64,000 nucleotides of DNA from Siphonodentalium dalli (Eukaryota; Mollusca; Scaphopoda; Gadilida; Siphonodentaliidae). The notes under the pieces were generated by a model. It had not been told where the DNA came from and did not search any database. It was given only the letters and a program-made list of their open reading frames with translations. Position 1 is the first letter of the stretch. Each line of letters begins with the position of its first letter. Both the position numbers and the translations under genes were made by a program. The stretch covers positions 182,686,716 to 182,750,715 of the forward strand of contig CP136066.1 of NCBI GenBank assembly GCA_032622095.1, in the 5' to 3' direction. This document shows, piece after piece, positions 18,666 to 40,745 of the stretch.

Positions 18666-19155
18666 ATATTCCATCCGTTCATAGTATGGAAACTTATTGA
18701 TGTTCTTACCTGTTCTGGTAGGAAACTTGATAACATTGAACAAACAACGCATGGAATATATCATTTGTTAATACATGTTCCTTAATAATCTATTTCAAAG
18801 TAGGCCCGTGTGGTCCCATGCCAGCTCGAGATTCCATGATGTTTGTGACTTTTGTGAGCTGATATCACAATAAACATTGAATTGATTACCTGGGAGAAAG
18901 TCCATGATTGTAAGCGATGCAAAACAAACTGGGCTCACCAATGTCACCTAAATCATGCTTCCTCGGGTTTGGAGTCGCGACATACACATGCATTAAGGAA
19001 CTGAATCATCGTCATCATCATCATCATCATCGTCGTCATTATCATCATCGTCTTCCTAGTCATCGTCATTCTCATCGTCCTACATCCGCGTCTTCCTCGT
19101 CATCATCCTTGTCCTCATCGTCATCCATCGTGGTCGGTGTCGTCATCGTTTTATA

Positions 19156-20031
19156 TCTATTATATATTTTGAAAGATCTGTGTGTGTGTGTGTGTATGTG
19201 TTTGTTTGTTTGTTTGTGTGTGTGTTTGAAATCGATGGACTCCAAAACGACTAAGCCAATTTCGATGAAATTTGGTATTTTAGGGTATTTTCGGCCGGAG
19301 ACGAACATAGGCATATTTATTTGTCCGTGCGAGGTCAACTTTTCACGTGCGGAGGTCAAATCTGTTTTTACGCCGTTTTTGCGCTAATATATTTCAGTTC
19401 GGTGCTCACAAATCGATTCGATATAGCGCGAATAATAAATTGCCAGTCATATAATTTGCACGGTTAGAATCTGTGTGGCTTCATCTTTCCAACGATATAT
19501 AATATGTATGTATCCGTTTTAGTTATCTGCCTCAATTATTAGGTACAAGTGGTACGATGCTTTTATCAGGATAAAATCAATGCGTAATTTCTATGACGTC
19601 GTCAGAGGTCATAAAGTTAGATTACGTTAACTCTCACCCTGCCGATGCATTTGACTGTGTCGCGTTAACTCATCACCGGCCGAGGTATCCGCAAATGACA
19701 TTGGGCTATATATCTCGAAAACGGGTGTAGCTATCGACTTGAAATTTGGTATGTGAATGTATCTTGCCCCGGATACGAATTTTATCGGGTCGCCGAGCAC
19801 GTGCGACGCCAGCTTCGCGCATGCGCAGACGAGATCTCGGAAACGGGTTGAGATATTGACTTTAAATTTGGTATGTGAATGTATCTTGCCCCGGATACGA
19901 ATTTTATCGGGTCGCCGAGCACGTGCGACACCAGCTTCGCGCATGCGCAGACCAGATCTAGGAAACGGGTGGAGCAATCGACTTGAAATTTGGTTTTTTA
20001 ATAGCCCGGACGAAGTTGGGTCACCTTCTAG
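19156..20031 (+). mobile_element. Non-autonomous Helitron-like element with visible empty site
   Basis: Starts TCTATTATATATTTTG and ends CACCTTCTAG, 876 bp, sitting exactly between A and T. The left repeat copy shows the empty site TTTATA^TAGTATATAAAC at 8230-8247. The 5' TC, the 3' CTAG, the A^T target, no target duplication, and a small hairpin (CCCGGAC-GAA-GTTGGG) about 10 nt before the end are all Helitron hallmarks. A TG-rich tract follows the 5' end. Inside, a ~117-bp unit with CGAATTTTATCGGGTCGCCG is tandemly repeated at 19712-19980. No Rep/helicase ORF. Confidence 0.85.
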
Positions 20032-23000
20032 TAGTATATAAACTAACGTCCGGTGTATAGATGATTCAACCTCGATGTGTATTATATTAACTAAAATAAA
20101 TTACCTCCATTTTTTTCAATGGTATTAACTTCCCTGTCACAACATCAAATTTTTAGTTTTAGTTTTAAATAGTAGCCCCACACGTGTTTAGAAAGATGCC
20201 AGCAATGTTGATTTCAATTTACTGATCGCTTATCACAATTATACAGATATACACATTTATACCATAATTGCCTGTTCTATTGTGTGTATCACACCTATTT
20301 TGTAAATTTCATCTTTACACCCTATACTGTGGGTATACAGCTTCCTACTGTGGAAATAAATTTCTACTGTGGGTGTAAATTTTCAAACGTAATTCCATGT
20401 GTTAAACGTGTATACCCATAGTAGAACTACATCGTAGTTAGCAAAATAGTTCCTATGTAACATTCATTTGAAATTGGAAGTTGTCATGATATCAATTAGA
20501 TATGAGGAAAATTGCACGAATTTCAATCAAATGTAGCTTGCTAGTGCTATATTAACTAATAACTAGCAAACATATGAATGATAATTCCAGAAATAGGATG
20601 ACGTCATGGCGTTAATGTAAGCATCACTACGCGTGATGCACATTCTTATACCGCCGTATGTGTGTCTTTGTGTGAGGATACACATTCAAAGTAACCAGCG
20701 GGGTAGTTGAATTCGCGAACAAAATTACAAATATAATAATTATGGCATAAATAAAATACACGCATAGTAGCCGAGAGTACAAACTTTTCACACTCGTGGT
20801 ATTGTGGTTTTTACCACTCGCCAAAAGGCTCGTGGTTAAAACAACAATTCCACTCGTAGTTAAAATTTGGTATTCTCGGCTACTATGGGTGTATTCTATA
20901 TATAGGTTATGAAGAGTTGAAATCCATTAAATGCTTCCGGATGAATCCAGAGTATCCCCAAGAAAACTGACTGTCATGAAAAACATCACAGACGGAAAAG
21001 CTCCAAACTTCCGAAGAGATGGATTGCAAATTTCAAACACATATTGCAAATTTATTCCACACCCATTGACGTGAGTCACATGTATTCAACGGAATCCCAG
21101 CCATTGAATACATAGTAGTGTATACCTCTAGTGGAATACAAGCCGGGACTATTCTTGTTGACGTTTTCGCCAAGAAAGATGACGTATACATTACGTCGAT
21201 CATCCGCTTCCGGTGATCCCCCCATAATTACTGGCTATTTGTCAGACTTAAATCACAAAGAGGTGGCTACAGTAACAATGGATATGACATTCATGGATTT
21301 AAATTATCTGACTGAACGGTGTAGAATAAATACAGAACACAACTTGCATCATAATCTCTAATCTTTTATCGAACTCGTTGCGGACGGCGCAAAGTTATAT
21401 TTCGCTCGAGCTACGCTCTCGCGAAATATATCCTTGCGCCATCCGCAACTCATTCCATAAAAGATTCTCGATTAAGATGCGCGTTGTGTTCTGTCTATAT
21501 AATCTCCGGTCTGGTGTTTTTAGATTGTCTGTGCCTCATGTTAGAGCATTTGGATACAATAGATTTTTTTTACACAGGGATCACTTTGTGGAATAATTAT
21601 GTGAATCATATCGAACATAGCTGTAATTTGGCCACTTGGAATCACTTAATAAAATAGGAATTATTTGATAAAATTTTAGGTCCTGAGGAATCTGACTTTG
21701 TATATTTTTATTATTATGACCTTATGCGAATAAATTTTTACTGTATAGGTGGTAATTTACCTATATCATTACTCTTATATTTTTAACTCAGACATCCACA
21801 CAACAGTACAGTTGTGCCTTTTACAAATAAAAAGTTGTTATACGGTTCTTGTTGTGTATAACCTTTAAATACGCTGTGCACCCAACAGTAAACAATACCA
21901 TGTTATGAAATTATATCCCCTTACATAATTAACTTACTTGTTATGTCTATGAATACTATTGATACCTTTTAATACTTTTAATTTTTAACGTCAATCATCC
22001 CCGTAATTACTAAATAAACCATTCGATATTGCCCATAATATATCGCATCATCGCCTGGCTTACTATACTACATGTACCTTACGCATATGCATACGCCGGA
22101 AACTGGTGCCCCAATCACGTCGCGTCTAAACCTACATGATCAATATCATGTTCATAACGTGGTGTTACCGTACATGTAGCATGTGTGTATATACATTGTA
22201 GGTTATCGTTATATATTTTACCTTGTTAACCCATCCCCAGTTTACTCTATACAGTTAACTGCATATATACCGACACCCCCTTGTATATACTCCATTTATT
22301 CATAAGTTTTCCTTTATATAACATGTTACATGTTATTTTTTGCCGGTTTTCTTCATTGCACCCAGCCGTTGTATAATTATCCATGGGTACTCATATAGTA
22401 TAACCATTTATATTGAAATTATCACCCTGACACATACCCCGTTATACATACAAAATTGGCCCATGCGATTTACCGGGGAAATCGCATTACTTTTCACTAA
22501 CCAGTTTTGGATAAACCCTATGATTATTATTTTTCACCTATTATGTCGTACTGGGACATTTTGGCAAAAACACACCCTGGCATATGCCCTGATGTCTCTA
22601 TTTTTTCAAAAATTCTTTACTTAAAATACTTTATGTTCTATACATTGGAACCTCAGACAGTTGTACTTCGACGGGTTCATTTATGTATACTACATTCTGA
22701 TTTTCAGCATTTTGTATTACCTGCATATTTCACCCTGACTTGCACCTTTAAAATAAACTATATTTATACCTTATATATACGCTACTTTTTTAACATTGCA
22801 TAATTTTATGGTATTTTTTTCGGTTTGCCCCCGAGTTATTGCTATAGGGTATTTAGTCGAATAACAACATGGCGTTGCCCTGTCGTGATATTTAATTGTA
22901 TATATTATGGTTCTATCATTAGTATTTCCGTGTTGCTTTTTAATTATTATTTATATTTTTCCAAATTATAACCGTAGGCATTTTCTGACCTATTATATGC

Positions 23001-23166
23001 CTATCCCATGTACGACTACTGTCGGCATGGCTATTATGTTACAGGTGGTTTCACATACCCCCCCCCCCACATATTCATGATATATGGTGTGCGATAGCGT
23101 CACACACAGTTTTTCACATACACCTTATAAACCCCAATATTAATCAATCTTATAAATTATTTCAGC

Positions 23167-23899
23167 ATGTCCGATGCCAAGCTTTTTAAATATGATGTGA
23201 TATGTGCTACGGCATATAAAGAACACATTATGTCAAATGAAAACAATTTTTATGATCTTTGTAATCGTGTCGATCATTTCTATGGTAGGGCCCTAATTGA
23301 TCTGACTCTCACGGAAGCATGACATTATCAAATGTTACGATGAATTTTATCCCAAATATGCAGATACTTGCCTCAACTATATTAAAGATGTTACACAGGT
23401 TGATTTGGACGATATATTTTCTGAAGTGAATGTTAGAGTCTATGAATTAAATAGACACCTTGAATAATTTTATGACCTTACCATGGAATTGAAAGATTTT
23501 CGGGATGTTAGTTTGTCTCTGAACCGACATACATCCCTTTATACTTCCCAGTACAGTGGATTGAATGCCTTAGCTAAGCTGTCTGATTTAAGTAAAGATA
23601 TGATGCACCATGATATTGGTTACAAGACAGAGCTTCGTACATTGGACCCTTATCGATTTGCACTTAATAAGGAAGATATTACTGATCGACAGAAGGTTTT
23701 CAATTTTATACCTTGGCGTCTACCTGATAATATTATTGATACTATTAGTAAGGGAAGTAAATTTATCCCTACATCACTATGGGACCGTAAGAAACAATCT
23801 GTAAACCTAAAGCATATGGTCTATGATAGCCTTGAACGTATCAATAATGTGACACAGGACTGTCGCAACAACCTCACTATTTTTGTTACAAACTCTTAA
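23167..23899 (+). pseudogene. Broken ORF of unknown family
   Basis: ATG at 23167 opens a frame that shifts once near 23321 and meets an in-frame TAA near 23465. It then resumes with MELKDFRDVSLSLNRHTSLY at 23483 and runs 138 codons to 23899. The preceding bases TATTTCAG could be a splice acceptor. The part to 23451 is duplicated at 11362-11646. The sequence is rich in Asp, Lys, Tyr and Leu and matches no family I know. A run of 13 A follows at 23906, and a tail-like module with ATCT repeats lies at 24080-24200. It may be a decayed retroelement protein. Confidence 0.45.
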
Positions 23900-24200
23900 A
23901 CTTGTCAAAAAAAAAAAAAATCTCTATTATAGTAAAGTATTGTTCAAAATTTAACCCAGCCTTGATTAAAATTATCACATAAAATATTAGTAGGCACCAA
24001 CCGGCCATCCAAATACCAATTAGTCTGTGTCAAATTATATACACGTTATCATATATTCATATTGCACTTATCATTCAGGGGCAGCAGGAAGACGGCCATC
24101 TAGGTCATGCTGCTCCTGTGCAATAATACAATTTTGTTCACTACTTTGTCAATGTATCGTATATTATTGTGCAAATAAAGATCTATCTATCTATCTATCA
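23900..24200 (+). other. Possible retroelement 3' tail: stem-loop plus (ATCT)n
   Basis: CAGGGGCAGCAG near 24077 pairs with CTGCTCCTG near 24111, followed by GCAAATAAAGATC and four ATCT repeats ending near 24199. A terminal hairpin plus AATAAA and a short microsatellite is typical of non-LTR and SINE 3' ends. Confidence 0.45.
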
Positions 24201-24565
24201 ATAATCGTGCAATTTGTCATATATCATCACAGTCATTGTGTCGTACACCTTCATCCAATGTACTTCCATATACACATGTAAACCATCTTGACCTACCACA
24301 ATCATTAATTAGTTCTAGACCAGAAATTACTCACTAAAAATCTCTACACAAGAAATTATTAATTATATGTAGCTGGACCCCCTTGATACTGAATTTAGTA
24401 CAACACTCCAGTTTATATTAAATACCCTCTCCCAGCAATTATAATTTTACTCATATATATATATATCTACCAAGCTTAGTACAAAGCTTTATAGATATAT
24501 GCCCCCACCCCGGCTTTATGTATAGTGTAATTTGCAACCATATACTATATTTATATCCAGATAAC

Positions 24566-24907
24566 ATGGACTGGGAAAATGAAGTCCTCACCTACTTCAC
24601 TAATGCCTTCAAAATTACAACAGAGTACATTACTACTGAAGAACTGCGGAACCTGAAACTGCATGATATTCTCTCTTCTAAAAGTTATATAGAGGTTTTC
24701 GACCCATATAACAAAGTTTTTAAACTCAAAAGAATCCCTAACTATAGCTCATTTATTCATATGTATACAGGTATCAGATTTAGTACCATAGATTTTCGAC
24801 TCATTAGCCAGTTTCATATTTTCACCTATAAAGTCACCAGCAATATTGTCATTAAAATTACATGCCCTTATGATCGCATCTGTAACATATTTCATGTTAA
24901 CATGTAA
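24566..24907 (+). CDS. Hypothetical ORF
   Basis: 113 codons from ATG (MDWENEVLTYFTNAFKITTE) to TAA. Composition resembles the broken ORF at 23483-23899 (Tyr, Phe, Ile and Thr rich). It lies in AT-rich DNA, so chance cannot be ruled out. Not recognised. It may belong to the same decayed element. Confidence 0.25.
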   Translation: MDWENEVLTYFTNAFKITTEYITTEELRNLKLHDILSSKSYIEVFDPYNKVFKLKRIPNYSSFIHMYTGIRFSTIDFRLISQFHIFTYKVTSNIVIKITCPYDRICNIFHVNM

Positions 24908-25533
24908 CCAGAATGTAAAAAAACGCATTCTATACAAATTGTACCATTTTTACATGTTCCCCTAGAAATCGTGGTTATGCACCTCTAATGTAAACTGTAA
25001 TTCCCTTTTGTAACTACCCTTTACATGTATCACACTTTCGTCCATTATTTTCAATGTTCTAGACGGTAATTTGTCTAAAATATCCATTCTAATATTCCTC
25101 TGTTTGAAAAATATGACTACACAACTTTCGATGACGTCACCATATTTAGCTGCCAATTACAACCACATTAATTTATCCATGGCTCTCGATGCACTGTTCA
25201 CTTAATGTATCACAACAGTTTGTAATCATAATTAATACTGTAATACCACATATCATATATATGTCAAATCTGTGTATTGCCTGTATTTCTGCACTTGTAA
25301 TAATTCACAGTAATTCACTCATGGTAAAATATACTCATGAAAATTCACAACCTGTACTCCATGATATTTCCACCCCCAACTATATGAGTTCGTGGTATAT
25401 AGCGGTTATTTAGCTGGCTCAGCTTAGCCGCATGCTATGTGGCACTTCCCGGAGTATGCTAATTTTGTTTAAAAGTGCCGAAAAGCGATGGTTTGTTGTT
25501 TAAACACACCATCACCGGGTACAAAACTGACGA
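24908..25533. other. AT-rich stretch, no feature recognised
   Basis: No credible coding frame or repeat seen. It ends at the target-site duplication of the SINE at 25522-25533. Confidence 0.5.
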
Positions 25534-25850
25534 TTGATTGATTGATTGATTGATTGGGGTTTTATGTCGCTTTAGCCACTAAGGCCATATCACGACATTG
25601 CCAGTTTTAATGGTGGAGGAAATCCGCACACTTACGGCTAATCTAACAGTGATTTCATTGGCTGATAAACTCGTCGACCATGTGCGGCAAACCACCGGCC
25701 ATCGGCAAGTAACTGGCAACTTTCCCAGATAACGATTTCAAGTTACAAAGTCCGCGATGGAAACATGTGGATTTGAACCCTTATCGCCAGCGCTGGAAGG
25801 CGAAACGGCTTGGAGTTGTACCCCTAACCGATTGAGCAACCGAGGCCCCC
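25534..25850 (-). mobile_element. tRNA-derived SINE
   Basis: On the minus strand it starts GGGGGCCTCGGTTGCTCAAT, with an A-box-like GCTCAATCGGTTAG and a B-box GGGTTCAAATCC about 60 bases later: the internal RNA polymerase III promoter of a tRNA-derived head. The body ends AAAACCCCAATCAATCAATC, a (TTGA)-type tail. Both sides carry the 12-bp target duplication CAAAACTGACGA (25522-25533 and 25851-25862), so the copy is complete and moderately young. The head-and-tail style is common in molluscan and other marine invertebrate SINEs. Confidence 0.88.
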
Positions 25851-25862
25851 CAAAACTGACGA

Positions 25863-27389
25863 CGATTCCAGTGATAATTTGTATTTATTACTACAGACCT
25901 ACACTTATACTAACATATAAACACCTGCTTACTCATGTACATAACTCACAATTGTATATTTACACACTAAGTGTTGTCATCACTAAATCCACCATTCTGA
26001 TTGGTCGGCTCCCACGTGGCTAGTTGTAGTTATTTCTTGGTGAATGCGCAATGCCTCATAACACCAAGCTAATAACACCATCGATACGTCATTAGGTTTG
26101 GAAAGACGAACGCGTAATGTTTTGGGCGCATTTGGACTCGCGCATGATTGACTTAATACATCATATTAACTTTTGCCAAGGGTGCTATTCGGTATTTTGG
26201 GCTGATTTTGTCACGATACACTTTTCGATTTAAATATATTTACAAAAGTAGCTTTTTCGCTAAATGTATATAAATATAAGGATTAACTATCATGTGGACT
26301 ATTTTTATGGAGATGTAACGGTGAGGTAAGTGGTCATAACTTGTATGTAAAACCCTTCGGGTTTTACACAAGTTATGTCACTTACCTCACCGTTACATCT
26401 CCATAAAAACAGTCCACATGACAGTTAATCCTTATGACACTTCCGATGCCTCGCGGCTTACGCATACGTTCTGGATCTCTAAATTTGTAGAACCCAACTA
26501 TGTACCACTGTCCCATCTTTTACTGAAACTTTCTACGTACATGTATTTTCTTTATGATGGTATGTGATTTTACAACACTGGTACGCATACGCTTGTCATA
26601 TAATATACTCATAATTTCTAAATATCAAAACACCAAGCATACTTTTGTTATACTCCTGTTTCATTTATCTGACTGCTGAATTGACGAAGTGGTGCTTCGG
26701 AATGTGTACCTAGATTTTGTATACCTTTGTCAATGTTACCGAATACAGGTTTACCTCTGTATTCTGTGGTGTTTCCAACCCCCTGGATCTCTATATTGTT
26801 ACAACAATCATTGGTCAGAAACGTGAAATATAGTGTTTCGCCCCTCCCTATTCTGAATAGCTATAACGTGTCAGGCGTTGAGTTCCCAACATCTCTACCG
26901 CCATTCCCTGTTCACGATATTTCAACTGATAAAACATTTTCACAAGAGGGTGGGGTAAACGACCGACCCATTGTCGGCACGTCCCTGTGTATCATATATT
27001 TGTATATGATCCGGTTTAATGATGTGAAAGTCGAAAATGTATGCTTGACACCCCATACGAAGACCTTATAGACACGTTCGTTAACGTTGTTTCTTTCAAC
27101 TGACTTTCATAGAACTCGAAAATTATGTAATTACAAAGAACACATAATAATTTTGATTTATGTTTGTCATAGTAAGTTCATTGTATTAACGGAATGACAA
27201 ATTGTTATTTCTTACAAACAATTGTATAATTTTACAAAGAAAACGCTTCATAGTATTTCCCCAGAAAGAAAAATAGTCCAGGACCGAAGTTTCGACGCAT
27301 TTAATTACCTGAACTTCTTCTAGTAGCCGAATTTTGTTTAATTTAGGTGAAATAAAGATGATATGTTCCTTATAAAAGTTAATACAAAA
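25863..27389. other. Intergenic stretch with one large hairpin
   Basis: Contains the 160-bp inverted repeat described separately. An open frame at 26727-27071 (114 codons) has no recognised motif and no splice support. Otherwise nothing seen. Confidence 0.4.
26276..26435. repeat. 160-bp near-perfect inverted repeat
   Basis: Arms of ~75 bp begin ATAAGGATTAACT and meet at a CCCTTCGGG turn near 26353-26361. There are only two substitutions and two small indels between arms. In minus-strand RNA both substitutions would be G-U pairs. It may be a MITE relic or a hairpin RNA source. Confidence 0.8.
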
Positions 27390-27612
27390 CAGTTCAGTAT
27401 CTTTAGATATGGCAAGACAGGCAAATATTTCAGTATTTTAGATATGGCAAGACATGAAAACATTTCGATATCTTTATATATGGCAAGACGGTGAAATATT
27501 TCAGCATCTTTAGATATGGCAAGACATGAAAACATTTCGGTATCATTAGATATGACAAGACATGAAAATATTTCAGTATCTTTAGATACATGTATGACAA
27601 GACATGAACACA
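27390..27612. repeat. ~36-bp minisatellite
   Basis: About six units containing ATCTTTAGATATGGCAAGAC followed by a variable ATGAAAAcATTTC stretch. The open frame on the minus strand across it is a repeat artefact. Confidence 0.8.
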
Positions 27613-27975
27613 TTCCATGATACAAGGTTGGAAAATTAGGATTTTGTTTTATTTTTTGGGACTCACCACTCAGGGAAAGCAGAAACAAAAATGCCACGGC
27701 TATCTATGATGTAAGGATGGAATTAATGCAATCGAAAGCAGTTGAGTTCCGGAGCCGCCCGAGTATAAAGCCAGTGAGTACCGGAGCCGCCCGTTGAGTA
27801 CCCGAGTCGTCCGAGTTTAAAAACACAGAGACAACATCGATAAAACGTGTAATATTTTGTTTTTCGCTTCTTCTAAATGTATTCGTGTTTGATCAAAATT
27901 ATCGGCATCGTATTAGTTGATTCTAATATTATAATTTCATGTGATGATGGTAGTTCATTTTGTTCGTTTCTTCAA

Positions 27976-28307
27976 CCCTTTACCCAACAGAAGGGCCCTG
28001 TGCCAATGCATTCTCTTTTATATGCGAGTCGACCATAGGTCGCCTCGCATATATAAGAGAATGCATTGGCTTAACACATTAAAAATTATAAAATTGTTAA
28101 AGAATGTAAGAAAAAATGGTAAAAGTTTTTTTTAGGCCAATGCATTCTCTTATATGGCACAGGGCATAACTGTAACCATCACAATGTGGTCAATGAACCG
28201 GTTCCAATGATATCCATATGTGTATGGTTTTATTGAGACAGACCCAAGATATTTTAGGCTGTTGAAGCTTTATTTGGCCGGTTTTGGCCGCTTTGTTGGG
28301 TAAAGGG
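27976..28307. mobile_element. piggyBac-type MITE
   Basis: Ends are CCCTTTACCCAACA and its exact complement TGTTGGGTAAAGGG. The right flank is TTAA (28308-28311) and the left is TCAA, a decayed TTAA. Termini of CCYT next to TTAA are the piggyBac hallmark. The inside carries the CCTGTGCCAATGCATT hairpin shared with the GTGACCC MITEs, plus a second partial hairpin. No transposase. A second copy, inverted, is at 48247-48490. Confidence 0.8.
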
Positions 28308-28311
28308 TTAA

Positions 28312-28689
28312 CTCTTCGTGGATTAAGGAAGAAAATATATATATATATTTATTTATTTACCTCATTTACAGAAGAACTTATGCTTTGTCGACAATATTGT
28401 CAAGACATAGTATCTGCATGTTTGAGTATTTACTAGAAAGTTGAAAAAAAAACACGAGAAGATATTGTACACTAAACACGCAATTTACGATACGATGGTC
28501 AACACAAATGCCAAGTCAGCGTCCTCAAACATCAAGAGTAACTTTATTGTACGTATCCTTTTCGTGTTGTCATGGTCCGAGGAAGATGCACATTCTCAGC
28601 GTACAGCTGCATGTTACGTCGTGTCACGAATGCGTCAATGGCCAGTCACTTGTGAGTCGTAGTTCAGAAACGCAGAAGATAATAAAATT
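28312..28689. other. Unassigned stretch between MITE and retroelement fragment
   Basis: AT-rich at the left, with no recognised element or coding frame. Confidence 0.4.
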
Positions 28690-29345
28690 AACTGTGCACA
28701 TGTGTCATTGTCGAAGGGAAGAAATGTGCTAATGTTGCCGAGAACTGTATCAAGTTTTTGGAGTTCCAGACCGTCCAATAAGGCGAATATAGGACGAATA
28801 TGTGTAGGTCAAACTGGGTGATTATGCCACACCAATAGACATAACACACACATTCATTGGAATGTGAGTAACATGAGTGGGTGATGTATTCAATTTCGGT
28901 TTTTGGAAACATTGGCCACATGTATCACATTTCATGTTCCTGTCGTATCGAGTCCTGTTCAGGAGCTTTACGAAGTGTTTCAGAATGTACTTTTTGTCAG
29001 CATTGACGACAAGCAGCCGCCAGATAGACCAAACTGACGAAGGGTTGTTATGTACATGCCTTCAAGTTGGGAGGCATTCGTCCGATCGCACCGTTGTTTG
29101 CCAGGATTCGCGGTATACAAATCTCACAACCGATTTAACTAGATGTGTCCAAACAGTTTTAGTTGGAAACAACCCGGACTGCACAGAGTTGTTGAGGTAT
29201 GAGGAGATGTTATACTCCTTCAGAATTTCACTGATGTCTCTGACATGAAGCAAATTGTTAAGGCAGAATTTATTAAGAAATACACGCCGTGGTACACCAG
29301 GTATCGGTGGTATATGTAGGTGAATTGGGTCGCAGAAAAATGTAC
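28690..29345 (-). pseudogene. C-terminal fragment of a non-LTR retrotransposon polymerase
   Basis: Minus-strand reading from about 29345 gives PIPGVPRRVFLNKFCLNN, then HVRDISEILKEYNISSYLNN and SVQSGLFPTKTVWTHLVKSV, a style seen after the reverse transcriptase domain of CR1/L2-type elements. After a frame change, NADKKYILKHFVKLLNRTRY and MKCDTCGQ follow, like the C-terminal Cys finger. At least two frame breaks are present and both ends are missing. It is a dead fragment. Confidence 0.55.
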
Positions 29346-29850
29346 GTTACCGCACTTGTATCTGATGCTTTGTGGTTAAAGACCCAGGAAACTGAGAGAA
29401 AGACAGACGCTAGATATTGATGGTGGGCCTTGAATGTGCTTTACACAAGTACGGAACGCTCTTTCAATTTCGAGGACAATGCTGCCACCAGAGTCTTATA
29501 TAATGAACATGTGTGCAACTGGCTACAAGATCATACACAGTTTGTTTCTGATTGCATTTTGGACAATAATTTCATGAGACTCACCTTTAGTTTTGTACAG
29601 CACATTAAACAGCAATACATTAAATCGTTATTATCCTGCTTCTGCTCTCAAATAGCGGGATCGTACTATATGTGTCTTGCATATTGTCATATTAGTAGTA
29701 TGACAATAGTAGGGTTGGTAGTTTGGTGGGCTAACCCCGGGATGGTCGAATAGACCGAGAGGTCTATTCCTTCACCCCTCATTTTTTTTAGCTTTAATAT
29801 ATAAGTATCACAAAAAAAACAAAAAAAGAGCATTTTTACTCAATCAAAAG

Positions 29851-30623
29851 TTATCTATTTTGTGCTTTTTTTCTCTTTGGTGGCTTCTCTGAGGATGGAG
29901 GAGATGTTGGTTTATCCTTCTGTTGTTGTTGTTGTTGGTCTTTGCTGTTTGTCCTCTGTAGCATTCTGTCAGCTCGATCTTGCAGCTCCGATATTGCTTG
30001 AAGCATAGCTTTCTGTTGTGCTTTTTCATCCTCAGAGGGCGATGCCGGCCTCTCCAGGCATCTCGGCGTTGGAGGGGCGGTGAAGGTGGTATCCGCCCCT
30101 GGTAGAGACTGGCTGGTGGTGTTGCCATCTCCACAGTGAAGATAGCGGCGGGGACGTCCGGGGTGACGTCGGTGTCCCCATTTCCGCTCTCCTCAACGAC
30201 AACCGGGACACGCGGAAGAGCGTCGGCGTCCCTGCTGGTGGTGTTGGCTGGAGCCGCAGGTTGCTGTTCTGAGCCAGAGGCAAAGTGGGGGAGAACTGAG
30301 CGTCTCTCAGTTCTCCGTTTCCACTTGGCTCTTCTTTCGGCGTCCCTGTGGCGTCTTGAGGGTGTCTTTTTCTTTTTCTTTCCCATCTTCCCGGTGCTGC
30401 TGTCCCTGTTAGCCCCGGACCGGAGGAGTCCGGTAGGTCCATCCAGGCCCCGACCGGTAGAGGGTTCTACCGGGGTGACCTGGATATCCATAACCACTTC
30501 CAGCCGACCCCTGTTAGCGTGGAGAGTCCAGCTAACACAATGGGCCGACTGAAAGCAGCTCAGCGCATGCAAAAGCTCGGTGGGGATTAGAGTAGAATCC
30601 ATTGTCCACCGAGCCTTCGACAA
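29851..30623 (-). pseudogene. Frameshifted ORF of a retroelement-like repeat protein
   Basis: Minus strand. From an ATG at 30602 the frame encodes SWTLHANRGRLEVVMDIQVT, then a very basic stretch (KKKKKTPSRRHRDAERRAKW). It drifts out of frame between about 30040 and 30150. A neighbouring frame then encodes a coherent C-terminus with a coiled-coil segment (KAMLQAISELQDRADRML), a Gln run and KPPKRKKAQNR before a stop at 29851-29853. A WTL-x-RG-x-L start followed by a basic SRR-DAERR block looks like repeat-associated ORFs of marine invertebrates, as a memory-based impression. GC content is clearly above the surroundings, suggesting a transposed segment. Confidence 0.45.
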
Positions 30624-30944
30624 AAAAAGTCACGGCAACTCACTGGCATTAGCGCGTGAGGCACTAGTGCGACTGTCCCAGCGAGCTGCCGGATCAAGAA
30701 TGATCCTATATATAGTATCATCCTATATATACGAGTGTTATATTGATTCACAGCTTGTATGGTTGCTCCACTACATGTCATGTACGATCATGTACGATCA
30801 TATTATAGCTTAATTAGTTAACTTTTGACCCGTATTATGACTGTATGTTTTCATAGACCTGAACTCACACATACAGTATCTGTTTCACGGCCTACTTCTC
30901 TATCATAATCGGGGCTGATTCTCCATTGATGTGAAGCTCTGAAA

Positions 30945-40648
<9,704 letters not shown>

Positions 40649-40745
40649 CAGCTGATCATACAATAATCGATTGCATGAATGAGAGCTGATCCAGAGTAGA
40701 TCATGTCATGAATCTCTGCTCAAGAAACGCCCGAAGAGATAATAT

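Noticed and set aside
19156-20031. Autonomous Helitron
   Set aside because: No Rep (HUH) or helicase coding sequence here or in the 41217-43528 units; they can only be non-autonomous.
25800-25850. tRNA gene on the minus strand
   Set aside because: The A and B boxes belong to a SINE head: it has a long non-tRNA body, a repeat tail and a target duplication, and no proper cloverleaf end.
27338-27697. 119-codon minus-strand ORF with a repeated EIFSCLVIS-like peptide
   Set aside because: It translates a ~36-bp minisatellite.
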